From Antarcticimicrobium luteum (GTDB lineage: Bacteria > Pseudomonadota > Alphaproteobacteria > Rhodobacterales > Rhodobacteraceae): DNA of 64,000 bases. Numbering within the stretch: the first letter of the stretch is position 1; the number at the start of each line of letters is the position of its first letter. Both the position numbers and the translations under genes were made by a program. Below are positions 18,577 through 26,143 of this stretch, piece by piece. Below the pieces are notes generated by a model that saw nothing but the letters and a program-made list of their open reading frames with translations, was not told the DNA's origin and ran no database searches. The stretch covers positions 239,454 to 303,453 of the forward strand of contig NZ_SMUV01000073.1 in the NCBI RefSeq assembly GCF_004358185.1, given 5' to 3'.

Positions 18577-18665
18577 GGGGAGTTTTCGGGCCGTTTCGTA
18601 CACACTTCGGGCCGGACCCGGACCCCGCGACATGCAGTTTGGGGAATTTTCGCGCCGTTTAGTAC
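18577..18665. repeat. Two 25-bp direct repeats upstream of DUF1244 gene
   Basis: Positions 18577-18601 and 18641-18665 carry the same 25-mer with three mismatches (core TTTTCG-GCCGTTT-GTAC). They are 64 bp apart in the short gap before the DUF1244 gene. They could be paired regulator sites or a duplicated promoter; the sequence alone does not decide. Confidence 0.55.
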
Positions 18666-18736
18666 ATTTCCCCGCGACGGGTGACAGCGGCGCCGATTGC
18701 CCCTAAATCTGTCCCCGACGGCAAGGGAGCGCGCAC

Positions 18737-19054
18737 ATGGATCAACAAACCGAAATCGAAATTCAGGCCGCGGCGTTTCGCCGGCTGCAACAGCACCTGA
18801 TGCAGGACCGCGCGGACGTGCAGAACATCGACCTGATGAATCTGGCCGGATTCTGCCGCAACTGCCTGAGCCGCTGGTACCAGGAGGCCGCCAACGCGCG
18901 CGGCATCGAGATGACCAAGGACGAGGGGCGCGAAGCCTTTTACGGCATGCCCTATGACCAGTGGAAGACGCAGAACCAGACCGAGGCCAGCCCGGAGAAA
19001 CAGGCGGCCTTCGAGACGGCATTTGCGGAGAACGTCGGGAAAGAGAAGGGCTGA
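18737..19054 (+). CDS. DUF1244 family protein
   Basis: A 105-residue protein starting MDQQTEIEIQAAAFRRLQQH. The core DLMNLAGFCRNCLSRWYQEAA and FYGMPYDQWK match the DUF1244 family, with the paired cysteines (CRNC) usual for it. The function is unknown; the family is widespread in proteobacteria. It stands alone, preceded by the two direct repeats described separately. Confidence 0.88.
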   Translation: MDQQTEIEIQAAAFRRLQQHLMQDRADVQNIDLMNLAGFCRNCLSRWYQEAANARGIEMTKDEGREAFYGMPYDQWKTQNQTEASPEKQAAFETAFAENVGKEKG

Positions 19055-19366
19055 GGGGGAGGCGCTGGAGCCGGATCGCGGCCTCAACCGCTGCCGGTCG
19101 GTTCAGGGCTGCGGGAGTGTTGGACTGCTCGCAGGCCGAAGTGGACATTTGTTCCGGCGCCATCACCTGCCAGCGCAACGTGCCGGAAGGGCGGAGAACG
19201 GTCGTTCGCTGCGGACGACACGAACGGCGGAAACGCGGGGTGGATTTTCTCGCAGCATTTCCCCGGCCGCACGAGAGCCTTCCGACGAGGACACATCAAT
19301 CGAAAGCAAGTCTGCGACGCGGGTGACGCTTGCTGTTTTCCCGGGCCATGCTATCCAGTCGGTGTA
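19055..19366. other. Gap without a recognisable gene
   Basis: About 310 bp between the DUF1244 gene and the small DUF2946-like gene. I see no convincing coding frame, RNA or repeat. It probably holds the promoter of the downstream metal-related block and marks the left edge of the accessory region. Confidence 0.5.
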
Positions 19367-19726
19367 ATGCGGTTCCTGTTGCGGATATTTCCCCTGCGCG
19401 CGCTGATCGTGCTGATGATTGTTGCCTTGGCAACGTCAGGCTTTGCGCATCGTTTCGTAACGCCCGCCGAGCAGGCGGCGTTGGACTATGCTCAGGCCTT
19501 CGACCTGGAGGCATCCGAAATTTGCGGTGGCGTCGGAGGCAAGGGCGCGCAACAGGGCTGTGATGCCTGTCGCCTGCACGCGGCCATGTCCCTGCCAGAA
19601 CCGGCCGTTTCGATGATTGTCGCCGCGCTTTCGCTCGACCTCGCCGACTGGACGCCGCAACCATCCATCTCGTATGCCCTGAGCGTCGGGGCCACACGCC
19701 GGGTGCGCGCGCCTCCGACTGTCTGA
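19367..19726 (+). CDS. Small secreted or membrane-anchored protein, DUF2946-like
   Basis: A 119-residue protein with an N-terminal hydrophobic signal or anchor (LRALIVLMIVALATSGFA) and a later CDACRLHAAM segment, which could bind metal. The layout is like that of DUF2946 proteins found in copper-related clusters. It heads a block with a degraded mbnP/mbnH-like gene and a PCu(A)C chaperone, which supports a metal-related role. Family assignment is tentative. Confidence 0.55.
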   Translation: MRFLLRIFPLRALIVLMIVALATSGFAHRFVTPAEQAALDYAQAFDLEASEICGGVGGKGAQQGCDACRLHAAMSLPEPAVSMIVAALSLDLADWTPQPSISYALSVGATRRVRAPPTV

Positions 19727-19793
19727 CGCCTTTCGCTTTTCGTGAAACGCTTGCCCGGCGGTCTTGCCCGGGTTCGGACATTGGAGAACACCC

Positions 19794-20087
19794 ATGACAT
19801 CCTTCGTATGTCGCGCGGCGCTTGCCTGTTGGCTCCCCGTGACTGCCGCGCTGGCGGGCCGGCCCATCCCGATCGGTTTCGACGCCGGGATCGGCGGCAA
19901 GCCCTTTGCCTGTGACGCGACCTAAGCGGTGCCGGGCCGCCCCGAGGCCCAAATCGGCGGCCTCATCGCCGGTCTCGGAAGCCTCACCGATCAGACCTTC
20001 CTGACCAGACCGGGCCATACCGCCCCATGGCCCGAGGACCACCCCGCCCGGATCAACCGGGCCGACCCCCTGAAAGGACCAGCATGA
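19794..20087 (+). pseudogene. mbnP-mbnH-like deletion remnant (start of one gene fused to the end of the next)
   Basis: ATG at 19794 opens a signal peptide followed by IPIGFDAGIGGKPFACD, which resembles the first strand and cysteine of MbnP-type (metallo-mystery pair) proteins. A TAA follows at 19923. Reading on in the same frame gives LGSLTDQTFLTRPGHTAPWP, resembling the C-terminus of MbnH/MauG-type dihaem proteins. That frame ends at TGA 20085-20087, overlapping the next gene's ATG as ATGA, so it is a genuine gene end. The simplest reading is an internal deletion removing most of both genes. Motif matches are from memory of the families. Confidence 0.6.
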
Positions 20088-20548
20088 AACGCGCACTGTT
20101 TTCCCTGATGCTGCTGGGCACGCCCCTGGCGGCGCATGACCGGATGGCCGGCGACCTGCACATCATCCACCCATCGATCCCCGCGCCTGCCGCGTCGGCC
20201 CAGTCGGCGGCAGGCTATGTGACCATCTCGAACGACGGCGACACGCCCGAGGAACTGATCGGCGTGCGCACGCCCTTCGCCGCCTCGACGACGCTGCACA
20301 GCACGATCTTCGAGGACGGCATCGCCAGGATGCACCCGCTGGCCGGCCTGACCATCGCGCCGGGCGAGGTGATCAATCTGGAACCCGGAGGGGACCATGT
20401 GATGTTCATGGGCCTGACCAGCCCGGCGGTTGAAGGAGACATGATCCCCGCCACGCTGATCTTCCGGAATGCGGGCGAAGTGGCTGTCGAATTCATGGTC
20501 GATCCCGCAAACGGGGCCGATCATTCAACGGATCACAGCGGTCACTGA
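20084..20548 (+). CDS. PCu(A)C-type periplasmic copper chaperone
   Basis: A 154-residue protein with a signal peptide (MKRALFSLMLLGTPLAAHD). The copper-site pattern H...M...H-x-M is visible: LHSTIFEDGIARMHPL and then GDHVMFMGL. Such chaperones carry Cu(I) to cytochrome oxidase or other cuproenzymes. The start overlaps the stop of the preceding remnant by ATGA, showing the ancestral operon. The start follows GAAAGGACC. A DUF2946-like gene follows 3 bp later. Confidence 0.9.
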   Translation: MKRALFSLMLLGTPLAAHDRMAGDLHIIHPSIPAPAASAQSAAGYVTISNDGDTPEELIGVRTPFAASTTLHSTIFEDGIARMHPLAGLTIAPGEVINLEPGGDHVMFMGLTSPAVEGDMIPATLIFRNAGEVAVEFMVDPANGADHSTDHSGH

Positions 20549-20551
20549 CCC

Positions 20552-20935
20552 TTGTATCTTGCGGGCCTCATAACACGTGCATTGCTGCTTCTGGCGCTGC
20601 TCGGCACGGCCACCGTGCCGAACGGGCTGATGCGTGCGCAGGGGCCCGATGGCATGCGGCTGGTGCTGTGCACCTCCGATGGCACCCAGGAGGTCTGGCT
20701 GACCGATGACGGAGAGGCCATTCCCGTCGAGGACGGCCATCCCGGGGATGCCGACCACGACCAGCCGCATTGCGTTCAGGTTAGCGTCGCCGGGACCGAG
20801 GCCCCGACGCCGATCGGCGCCCTGGTCCGCCTGCCACGCTGGCCCACGGCTCCGCCAGCCATCACGGCGCAACGGCCCACCGGTCAATCCCGCCCCACCC
20901 GTCATCGCGTCCGTGCGCCCCCCGTCCAGGTCTGA
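20552..20935 (+). CDS. DUF2946-like small membrane protein
   Basis: A 127-residue frame with a TTG start 3 bp after the copper chaperone stop. It has an N-terminal TM helix (LITRALLLLALLGTATVPNG), a cysteine in RLVLCTSDG, and a His/Asp-rich stretch (EDGHPGDADHDQPHC) that could bind metal. This fits the DUF2946 group found beside copper genes. Tight spacing supports translation as part of the same operon. Confidence 0.65.
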   Translation: MYLAGLITRALLLLALLGTATVPNGLMRAQGPDGMRLVLCTSDGTQEVWLTDDGEAIPVEDGHPGDADHDQPHCVQVSVAGTEAPTPIGALVRLPRWPTAPPAITAQRPTGQSRPTRHRVRAPPVQV

Positions 20936-20959
20936 TCCTTCCACCGGGGGCCGCGCGCC

Positions 20960-20984
20960 CCTTGTCCCGCGATCCAAGACAAGG
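20960..20984. promoter_or_regulatory. Inverted repeat CCTTGTC-11-GACAAGG before Crp/Fnr-type gene
   Basis: Perfect 7-bp arms lie 10 bp upstream of the regulator's ATG and contain its ribosome site (AAGG). It could be an operator or an mRNA hairpin that hides the ribosome site; no run of Ts follows, so it is not a clear terminator. Confidence 0.4.
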
Positions 20985-20993
20985 ACGTTCCAC

Positions 20994-21719
20994 ATGAACG
21001 CGATGAACCACCAATGGGCAGCAAAGGCCCTCAGCCTGAATGCCCGCAAACACCTGCCCCCCGCACTTTTCCGCGGCCTGACCCGCCGCGAGGCGCACCA
21101 CATCCAGCGCAATTTCAGCGAAAACCTGTTTCATCCGGGCGAGCCTGTCCCCAGAAATCCGGCCGATGCGCCCTTTGTCGCGCTGCTGCTCTGCGGCACC
21201 CTGCGCGAGGACGTGCGCGACGCGCAGGGCGCGTGGAGGCTTTTTGCGTTGACCTTCACGGGCGAGTTACTGTCGCCGCTGGGTCCGAGCGGATCCGGCG
21301 GCCGGTTGAGCGCGCTCGAACGGACAGTGCTGCTGACCTGCGACCGCACCAACTTTGACGCGCTGGCGACGGAAATTCCACGCCTGCGGCTCAACCTGCT
21401 GCACCTGATGCAAGGCCAGATCGCCGAAACGCATCGCTGGCAGACACTGCTGGGCCGCAAGACCGCGTCCGAGCGCGTGGCCTCGATGCTCGAATGGTTC
21501 CATGTCCGGCAGGGCGAGCGGGGTAAGCTGGTGCTGCCCGTAAACCGTGCCGAACTGGGACAGATGTCCGGCCTGACGCTGGAGACCGTCTCGCGCCAGA
21601 TCCGCAGGCTGGAAAAGGCCCGGATAATCGCCCTGCCTCAGCCCAGCCGGGTTCAGGTGCTGAACCCGACCGCCCTGCACACCCTCACCGGCGATGCGCC
21701 CGCGCACCGCGCGGCCTGA
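20994..21719 (+). CDS. Crp/Fnr family transcriptional regulator
   Basis: A 241-residue protein with an N-terminal cyclic-nucleotide-binding-like beta-roll (about 40-120) and a C-terminal Crp-type HTH (LPVNRAELGQMSGLTLETVS, then RQIRRLEKARIIAL). No FNR-type N-terminal cysteine cluster is present, so it is not an oxygen-sensing Fe-S FNR. It sits between the copper chaperone genes and a FecBCD-like importer on the same strand and may control that block. Its signal is unknown. Confidence 0.85.
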   Translation: MNAMNHQWAAKALSLNARKHLPPALFRGLTRREAHHIQRNFSENLFHPGEPVPRNPADAPFVALLLCGTLREDVRDAQGAWRLFALTFTGELLSPLGPSGSGGRLSALERTVLLTCDRTNFDALATEIPRLRLNLLHLMQGQIAETHRWQTLLGRKTASERVASMLEWFHVRQGERGKLVLPVNRAELGQMSGLTLETVSRQIRRLEKARIIALPQPSRVQVLNPTALHTLTGDAPAHRAA

Positions 21720-21744
21720 CCCTTTCATGACAACAGGAGAGACC

Positions 21745-22836
21745 ATGAAACCCGTGAAATCCGCCATCCTGGCTTGCGGCCTGATCGCCCTGAGCAGCGC
21801 GGCCTGTGCCGAAATCACCATCACCGACCTGCGGGATCGTACCGTCACCCTGGACGCGCCCGCCGAACGGGTGCTGCTGGGGTTCTACTACGAGGATTAC
21901 CTGGCCGTGGCGGGTGACGGTGCTGTCGACAAGATCGTCGGCCTGTCGCGTGGACCCTGGGCCGGCTGGCGGCCCGGGCAGTGGGAGGCCTACACGCAAA
22001 CCTTCCCGCAACTGGCGAACCTGCCCGATGTGGGCGACACCGAAAGCAGCACCTTTTCGATCGAGGCGGCGCTGTCGACCGATCCCGACCTCGTGATCCT
22101 TGCGGGCTGGCAATACGACGCGCTTGGAGAAAGCGTGCAACAATTCGATACGGCGGGCATTCCGGTGCTGGTGCTCGACTACAACGCGCAGACGCTGGCG
22201 GCGCACCTGGCCTCGACCCGCGCACTGGGGCAGGCAATGGGCGCCGAGGACCGGGCCGAGACGCTGGCGACGCTCTATGCCGAGATGACCGCCGACACCG
22301 CCGCCCGCGTGGCCGCCTCGACCGAACAGCCCAAGGTCTATGTGGAACTAGCGCAAAAGGGCCCCGACGAGGTGGGAAATTCCTACGCGGGCGGCATGTG
22401 GGGCGGCGTCATCGACCGGCTCAACGGGCGCAACATCGCCAATGGGCAGATCGAGAACTGGGGGCCGCTCTCGCCCGAATACGTGCTGGCCGAGGCACCC
22501 GAGGTCATCTTGCTGTCGGGCTCCGAGTGGCTGAACCGCCCCGCCGCCGTGCCGATGGGCTTTGGCGCGGACAAGGCGCTCGCACAGGTGCGAATCGACG
22601 CCTACATGGGCCGCCCCGGGTGGTCGGACCTTCCCGCCGTACAGAACGGCAAGGTCTTTGGCATCTATCACGGCGGCTCGCGCACCCTGTCGGATTTCGC
22701 CTATTTCCGCTTTCTCGGTAAGGCGCTGCACCCGGAGGCCTTTGCCGATGTCGACCCGCAGGCCGAGCTGACGCAGTTCTATGTCGACTGGCTGCCGATC
22801 AAGCCCGAGGGCACCTTCGTGATACAGGCGGAATGA
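21745..22836 (+). CDS. FecB/BtuF-type periplasmic substrate-binding protein
   Basis: A 363-residue secreted protein: signal peptide MKPVKSAILACGLIALSSAA, then class III binding-protein lobes (ITITDLRDRTVTLDAPAERV; DPDLVILAGWQYDALGESV). This type binds iron-siderophore, haem, cobalamin or similar metal chelates. It is the first gene of an importer operon whose next two genes overlap by ATGA. The neighbouring copper genes raise the possibility of a copper chelate, but the sequence does not show the ligand. Confidence 0.88.
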   Translation: MKPVKSAILACGLIALSSAACAEITITDLRDRTVTLDAPAERVLLGFYYEDYLAVAGDGAVDKIVGLSRGPWAGWRPGQWEAYTQTFPQLANLPDVGDTESSTFSIEAALSTDPDLVILAGWQYDALGESVQQFDTAGIPVLVLDYNAQTLAAHLASTRALGQAMGAEDRAETLATLYAEMTADTAARVAASTEQPKVYVELAQKGPDEVGNSYAGGMWGGVIDRLNGRNIANGQIENWGPLSPEYVLAEAPEVILLSGSEWLNRPAAVPMGFGADKALAQVRIDAYMGRPGWSDLPAVQNGKVFGIYHGGSRTLSDFAYFRFLGKALHPEAFADVDPQAELTQFYVDWLPIKPEGTFVIQAE

Positions 22837-23879
22837 GCGTCCTGGCCCATGACCGGCGCGATGGGTTCACCCGCGCCGGGATATCGCGGATGGGGGCGGT
22901 TTGCGCCGCCCTCATCTTGTTGTCCACGCTGATGGTGGCCGATCTCGTGACCGGCCCCGCCGGGCTGCCGCTATCCGAGGTGCTGCACGGCCTGCGCGAA
23001 GGCCCGTCCGGCGAGGACCGCCGTCTGGCCACGATCCTGTGGCACCTGCGAATGCCGCAGACGCTGATGGCGGCGCTGGTGGGCGCGGCGCTGGGGATCT
23101 CGGGGCTGATGATGCAGACCATCCTGAACAACCCGCTGGCCAGCCCCTATACACTGGGCTTTTCCGCCGCGGCCGGGTTCGGCGCGGCGTCGGTGATCCT
23201 CTTCGGCACGGCCCTGCCGGTCGCCATGTGGATCGGCGTGCCAATCGCGGCCTTTGCCGCCACGCTGGCGGCCGCTGGTCTGGTCTACCTCGTCGCCCGC
23301 TTTCGCGGGGCCTCACCCGAGTTGCTGGTGCTGGCGGGCATCGCCGTGCTGTTCCTGTTTCAATCGCTGCAATCGCTGCTGCAATTCATGGCCGCGCCAG
23401 AAGTGCTGCAACAGATCGTCTTCTGGCTGTTCGGCAGCCTTCTCAAGGCGACGTGGACCTCGGTCAAGGTGCTGTCCGTGATCTTGGCCCTGGCTCTACC
23501 CCTGATTGCGCGCGAGGTCTGGAACCTGACCGCGCTGCGCCTTGGCGATGGCAACGCCGCCAGCCTTGGCCTGAACGTCGAGGCTCTGCGCCGCCGCGTT
23601 CTGGTGCTGGTGGCCCTGCTGACGGCCGGGGCGGTCTGCTTTACCGGAACGATCGGCTTCGTCGGGCTGATCGCCCCGCACGTGGGCCGCGCGCTGGTGG
23701 GCGAGGACCACCGTTTCGGCCTGCCCTTGGCGGGGATCGTGGGGGCGGTCGTACTGGTCGCGGCCTCGGTCACGGGCAAGCTCATTTCCCCCGGCGCGGT
23801 CATTCCCGTGGGCATCATCACTGCCATCGCCGGCATTCCCATGCTGTTCGGGGTCATCCTGATGAGGGGCCGCACATGA
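22833..23879 (+). CDS. FecCD family ABC transporter permease
   Basis: A 348-residue inner-membrane permease with about 9-10 TM segments. The family motifs LRMPQTLMAALVGAALGISG, NPLASPYTLGFSAAAGFG and TIGFVGLIAPHVGRALVGED are all present. It overlaps the binding-protein gene and the ATPase gene by 4 bp each (ATGA), so the three are translated together. It imports a metal chelate with its partners. Confidence 0.95.
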   Translation: MSVLAHDRRDGFTRAGISRMGAVCAALILLSTLMVADLVTGPAGLPLSEVLHGLREGPSGEDRRLATILWHLRMPQTLMAALVGAALGISGLMMQTILNNPLASPYTLGFSAAAGFGAASVILFGTALPVAMWIGVPIAAFAATLAAAGLVYLVARFRGASPELLVLAGIAVLFLFQSLQSLLQFMAAPEVLQQIVFWLFGSLLKATWTSVKVLSVILALALPLIAREVWNLTALRLGDGNAASLGLNVEALRRRVLVLVALLTAGAVCFTGTIGFVGLIAPHVGRALVGEDHRFGLPLAGIVGAVVLVAASVTGKLISPGAVIPVGIITAIAGIPMLFGVILMRGRT

Positions 23880-24616
23880 ACCTGATTCTGACAGATTTTT
23901 CCGTTCACGCCGGACAGCGTCGCCTGCTCCACCTGCCCGAGCTGGCGTTGCCTGCCACCGGCCTGATCGGCATCATCGGTCCCAATGGCGCGGGCAAGTC
24001 CACGCTGCTGCACGCGATGGCCGGGCTTGTCGCCCACGCGGGCACAAAAACCCTGGACGACGGCTGGCCCGCCCCCGCGCGCATCGGTTTCCTGCCGCAG
24101 AATTTCGCTGTATCCGCGGCCATTTCCGTGGCCGAGTGTGTCCTGCTGGGGCGGCGTGAGCAGCTGGGATGGCGCGTGACGACGCGTGACCGGGCCGAGG
24201 TCGCCCGCGCGCTGGAGATGCTGGACCTGTCCCACCTCGCCGGGATTCGCATGGACTGCCTCTCCGGCGGGCAGCAACAGCGTGTTCTGCTCGCGCAGCG
24301 CCTGTTGCGCCATCCGCGTCTGCTGCTGTTGGACGAACCGACCAGCGCGCTCGACATGCGCCACCAGCTCGAGGTCTTGACCCGACTGAAATCTTTGTCC
24401 CAGGGAATGCTCGTGATCGCCGCGCTGCACGACCTGACCTTGGCCGGGCGCTTTGCCGATCATCTCGTCCTGCTGGAGGCCGGCACGCTGAAGGTATCGG
24501 CTCATCCATCAAAGGCCCTGGCCCCCGGTGTCCTCAACCCGGTCTACGGCATCCACAGCGAGCTTCTTCTGGATCAGTCCAACCACCTTGTGGTGGTCGC
24601 CCACCGTGCGTCCTAA
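23876..24616 (+). CDS. ABC transporter ATP-binding protein of the FecBCD-like importer
   Basis: A 246-residue ATPase. Walker A is GPNGAGKST (about 36-44), the signature is LSGGQQQR, and Walker B is LLLLDEPTSALD, followed by the H-loop AALHDL. It powers the FecCD-type permease encoded just upstream (ATGA overlap). No TonB-dependent outer-membrane receptor is encoded nearby, which such systems usually need for large chelates. Confidence 0.95.
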   Translation: MNLILTDFSVHAGQRRLLHLPELALPATGLIGIIGPNGAGKSTLLHAMAGLVAHAGTKTLDDGWPAPARIGFLPQNFAVSAAISVAECVLLGRREQLGWRVTTRDRAEVARALEMLDLSHLAGIRMDCLSGGQQQRVLLAQRLLRHPRLLLLDEPTSALDMRHQLEVLTRLKSLSQGMLVIAALHDLTLAGRFADHLVLLEAGTLKVSAHPSKALAPGVLNPVYGIHSELLLDQSNHLVVVAHRAS

Positions 24617-24784
24617 TCCGCATATGAGGTGGGTCTTGAAAAACGTCGACCCCAGTATTGAGAAGCAACGGAACCGACTCGTGCAAGTGCTCCATGAAGA
24701 CCCGCTTCGCAATGCCTCCGGACCTTCGCTGCGCCACGTGCGAATGGCAGCTAGGGGCCGGCCGCTACCGACCGGCCCCGCTTC

Positions 24785-25417
24785 TCAGAGCTCCACCGCC
24801 TCTGCGATGGCGAGCGCATCTTCGAGCTCTACTCCGAGGTAGCGCACCGTGCTATCCATCTTCGTATGGCCGAGCAGGAGCTGCACCGCGCGAAGGTTGC
24901 CAGTCTTGCGATATATCTGCGCCACCTTGGTCCGCCGCATGGAGTGGGTGCCGTAGGCGCTTGGCTCGAGACCGATCGAGGTCACCCAGTCCCTCACGAG
25001 GCGGGCGTATTGCCTTGTCGAAATATGCCGACGTTCGTGAAAGCGCCCCGGCCAGAGATGCTCCGACCCGACCATCAGGGGAGCCTCGAGCCAAGTCGCG
25101 ATGGCTTTTCGCGTCCCCCCGGTGATCTCGAAGCTGACCGGCCTCCGAGTTTTGCTCTGGACGATCGAAGCGCGGTGCTTGACCTGTCCGGCCGCATAGA
25201 CGTCAGCGACCTTCAGCTTCACCAGGTCGCATCCGCGCAACTTGCTGTCGATGGCGAGATTAAAGAGTGCCAGTTCGCGAGTCCGCTGAGCGATCTCAAG
25301 GCGGACCCGGATTGCCCATACATGCTTAGGTTCGAGCGGACGCTTCTGGCCGACGATGCGGCCCTTGTTCCAAGCGGGACGGCAGGCACGGATGGCCGGC
25401 AGGTTTGTAGTCGGCAT
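24785..25417 (-). CDS. Short tyrosine recombinase (catalytic domain only)
   Basis: A 210-residue integrase-like protein. The catalytic residues are visible: Arg in SKLRGCDLVKLKVADV, His-x-x-Arg in THSMRRTKV, and His plus the nucleophile Tyr in LLGHTKMDSTVRYLG. The N-terminal core-binding domain is absent, which is usual for one small integrase subfamily rather than a truncation. The start follows GGATCGGAGG. A GC-rich hairpin (24754-24779) lies just past the stop. It marks a likely insertion next to the ABC importer. Confidence 0.88.
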   Translation of the reverse strand: MPTTNLPAIRACRPAWNKGRIVGQKRPLEPKHVWAIRVRLEIAQRTRELALFNLAIDSKLRGCDLVKLKVADVYAAGQVKHRASIVQSKTRRPVSFEITGGTRKAIATWLEAPLMVGSEHLWPGRFHERRHISTRQYARLVRDWVTSIGLEPSAYGTHSMRRTKVAQIYRKTGNLRAVQLLLGHTKMDSTVRYLGVELEDALAIAEAVEL

Positions 25418-25658
25418 GGTGGTTCCTCCGATCCACCACGCCCGCCACGTCTTCGGCGCTATGCCGACAGCCGAGTATAGCAAATCCGCTGCGCTGCGGG
25501 CGGATCACGTCCGGCCGAGCCTGCCGCAGCGCCGCATGACCGCTTCGAGCCCTTGGTAGCCATCTTCGCTGACGGCCGGATCACCGATGTTGCGGCGGTG
25601 TGAGAAAGCGGTTTACGCTTTCAGAACAGTCTGCTCGCTTGCAACGGAGGAACCTACC

Positions 25659-25952
25659 ATGACGGCAATTATTATTGGCCAGATGATGATCCATAGCCGG
25701 GATTGGATGGATGAATACTTCACCAAGATCCCCGATGTAGTGACTGCGCATAAAGGAAAATTCAGGGTCCGCGGTGGCGACCCAATGGGGATGGAAGGCG
25801 ACAACCCGGTGCCGGACGCTGCTTTCATAATAGAGTTCCCCGATCGCAATCATGCCGAGGCTTTCTGGAAATCGGACGAATTTCAGTCGCTCGCCGCCCT
25901 GCGCCGCTCTGGTTCCACTCTGAACGCCATTCTCGTCAACGCGATTGAGTGA
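25659..25952 (+). CDS. DUF1330 family protein
   Basis: A 97-residue dimeric-barrel-like protein: DWMDEYFTKIPDVVTAHKGK, then FIIEFPDRNHAEAFWKSDEFQ, the usual DUF1330 motif. The function of the family is unknown. The start follows AACGGAGGAACC. It lies in the accessory stretch between the small recombinase and the MBL-fold gene. Confidence 0.85.
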   Translation: MTAIIIGQMMIHSRDWMDEYFTKIPDVVTAHKGKFRVRGGDPMGMEGDNPVPDAAFIIEFPDRNHAEAFWKSDEFQSLAALRRSGSTLNAILVNAIE

Positions 25953-26143
25953 AACTATGTCCTCTTTGTCCGCACTGCCGACTTCGGTTCTTTCAAAGTG
26001 CTGCTGCCTGCATGAATGACCGGTTCGGTGAAGCTGCGGTGCGGCACTGGCGATTGCCCTGGATGACCGCTCTGGGCCGGAGATCATTTCGAGATCTCGG
26101 CTTTTGTGTATATTCAAGTAATTCATAGACGGAGGGGCGCAGC

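Noticed and set aside
21600..21745. Cobalamin riboswitch before the FecBCD-like importer
   Set aside because: The gap is only 25 bp and lies right behind the regulator gene, with no room for a riboswitch.
24754..24779. GC-rich hairpin after the small tyrosine recombinase as a terminator
   Set aside because: The stem is 8 bp with a 10-nt loop and has no T-run on either strand.
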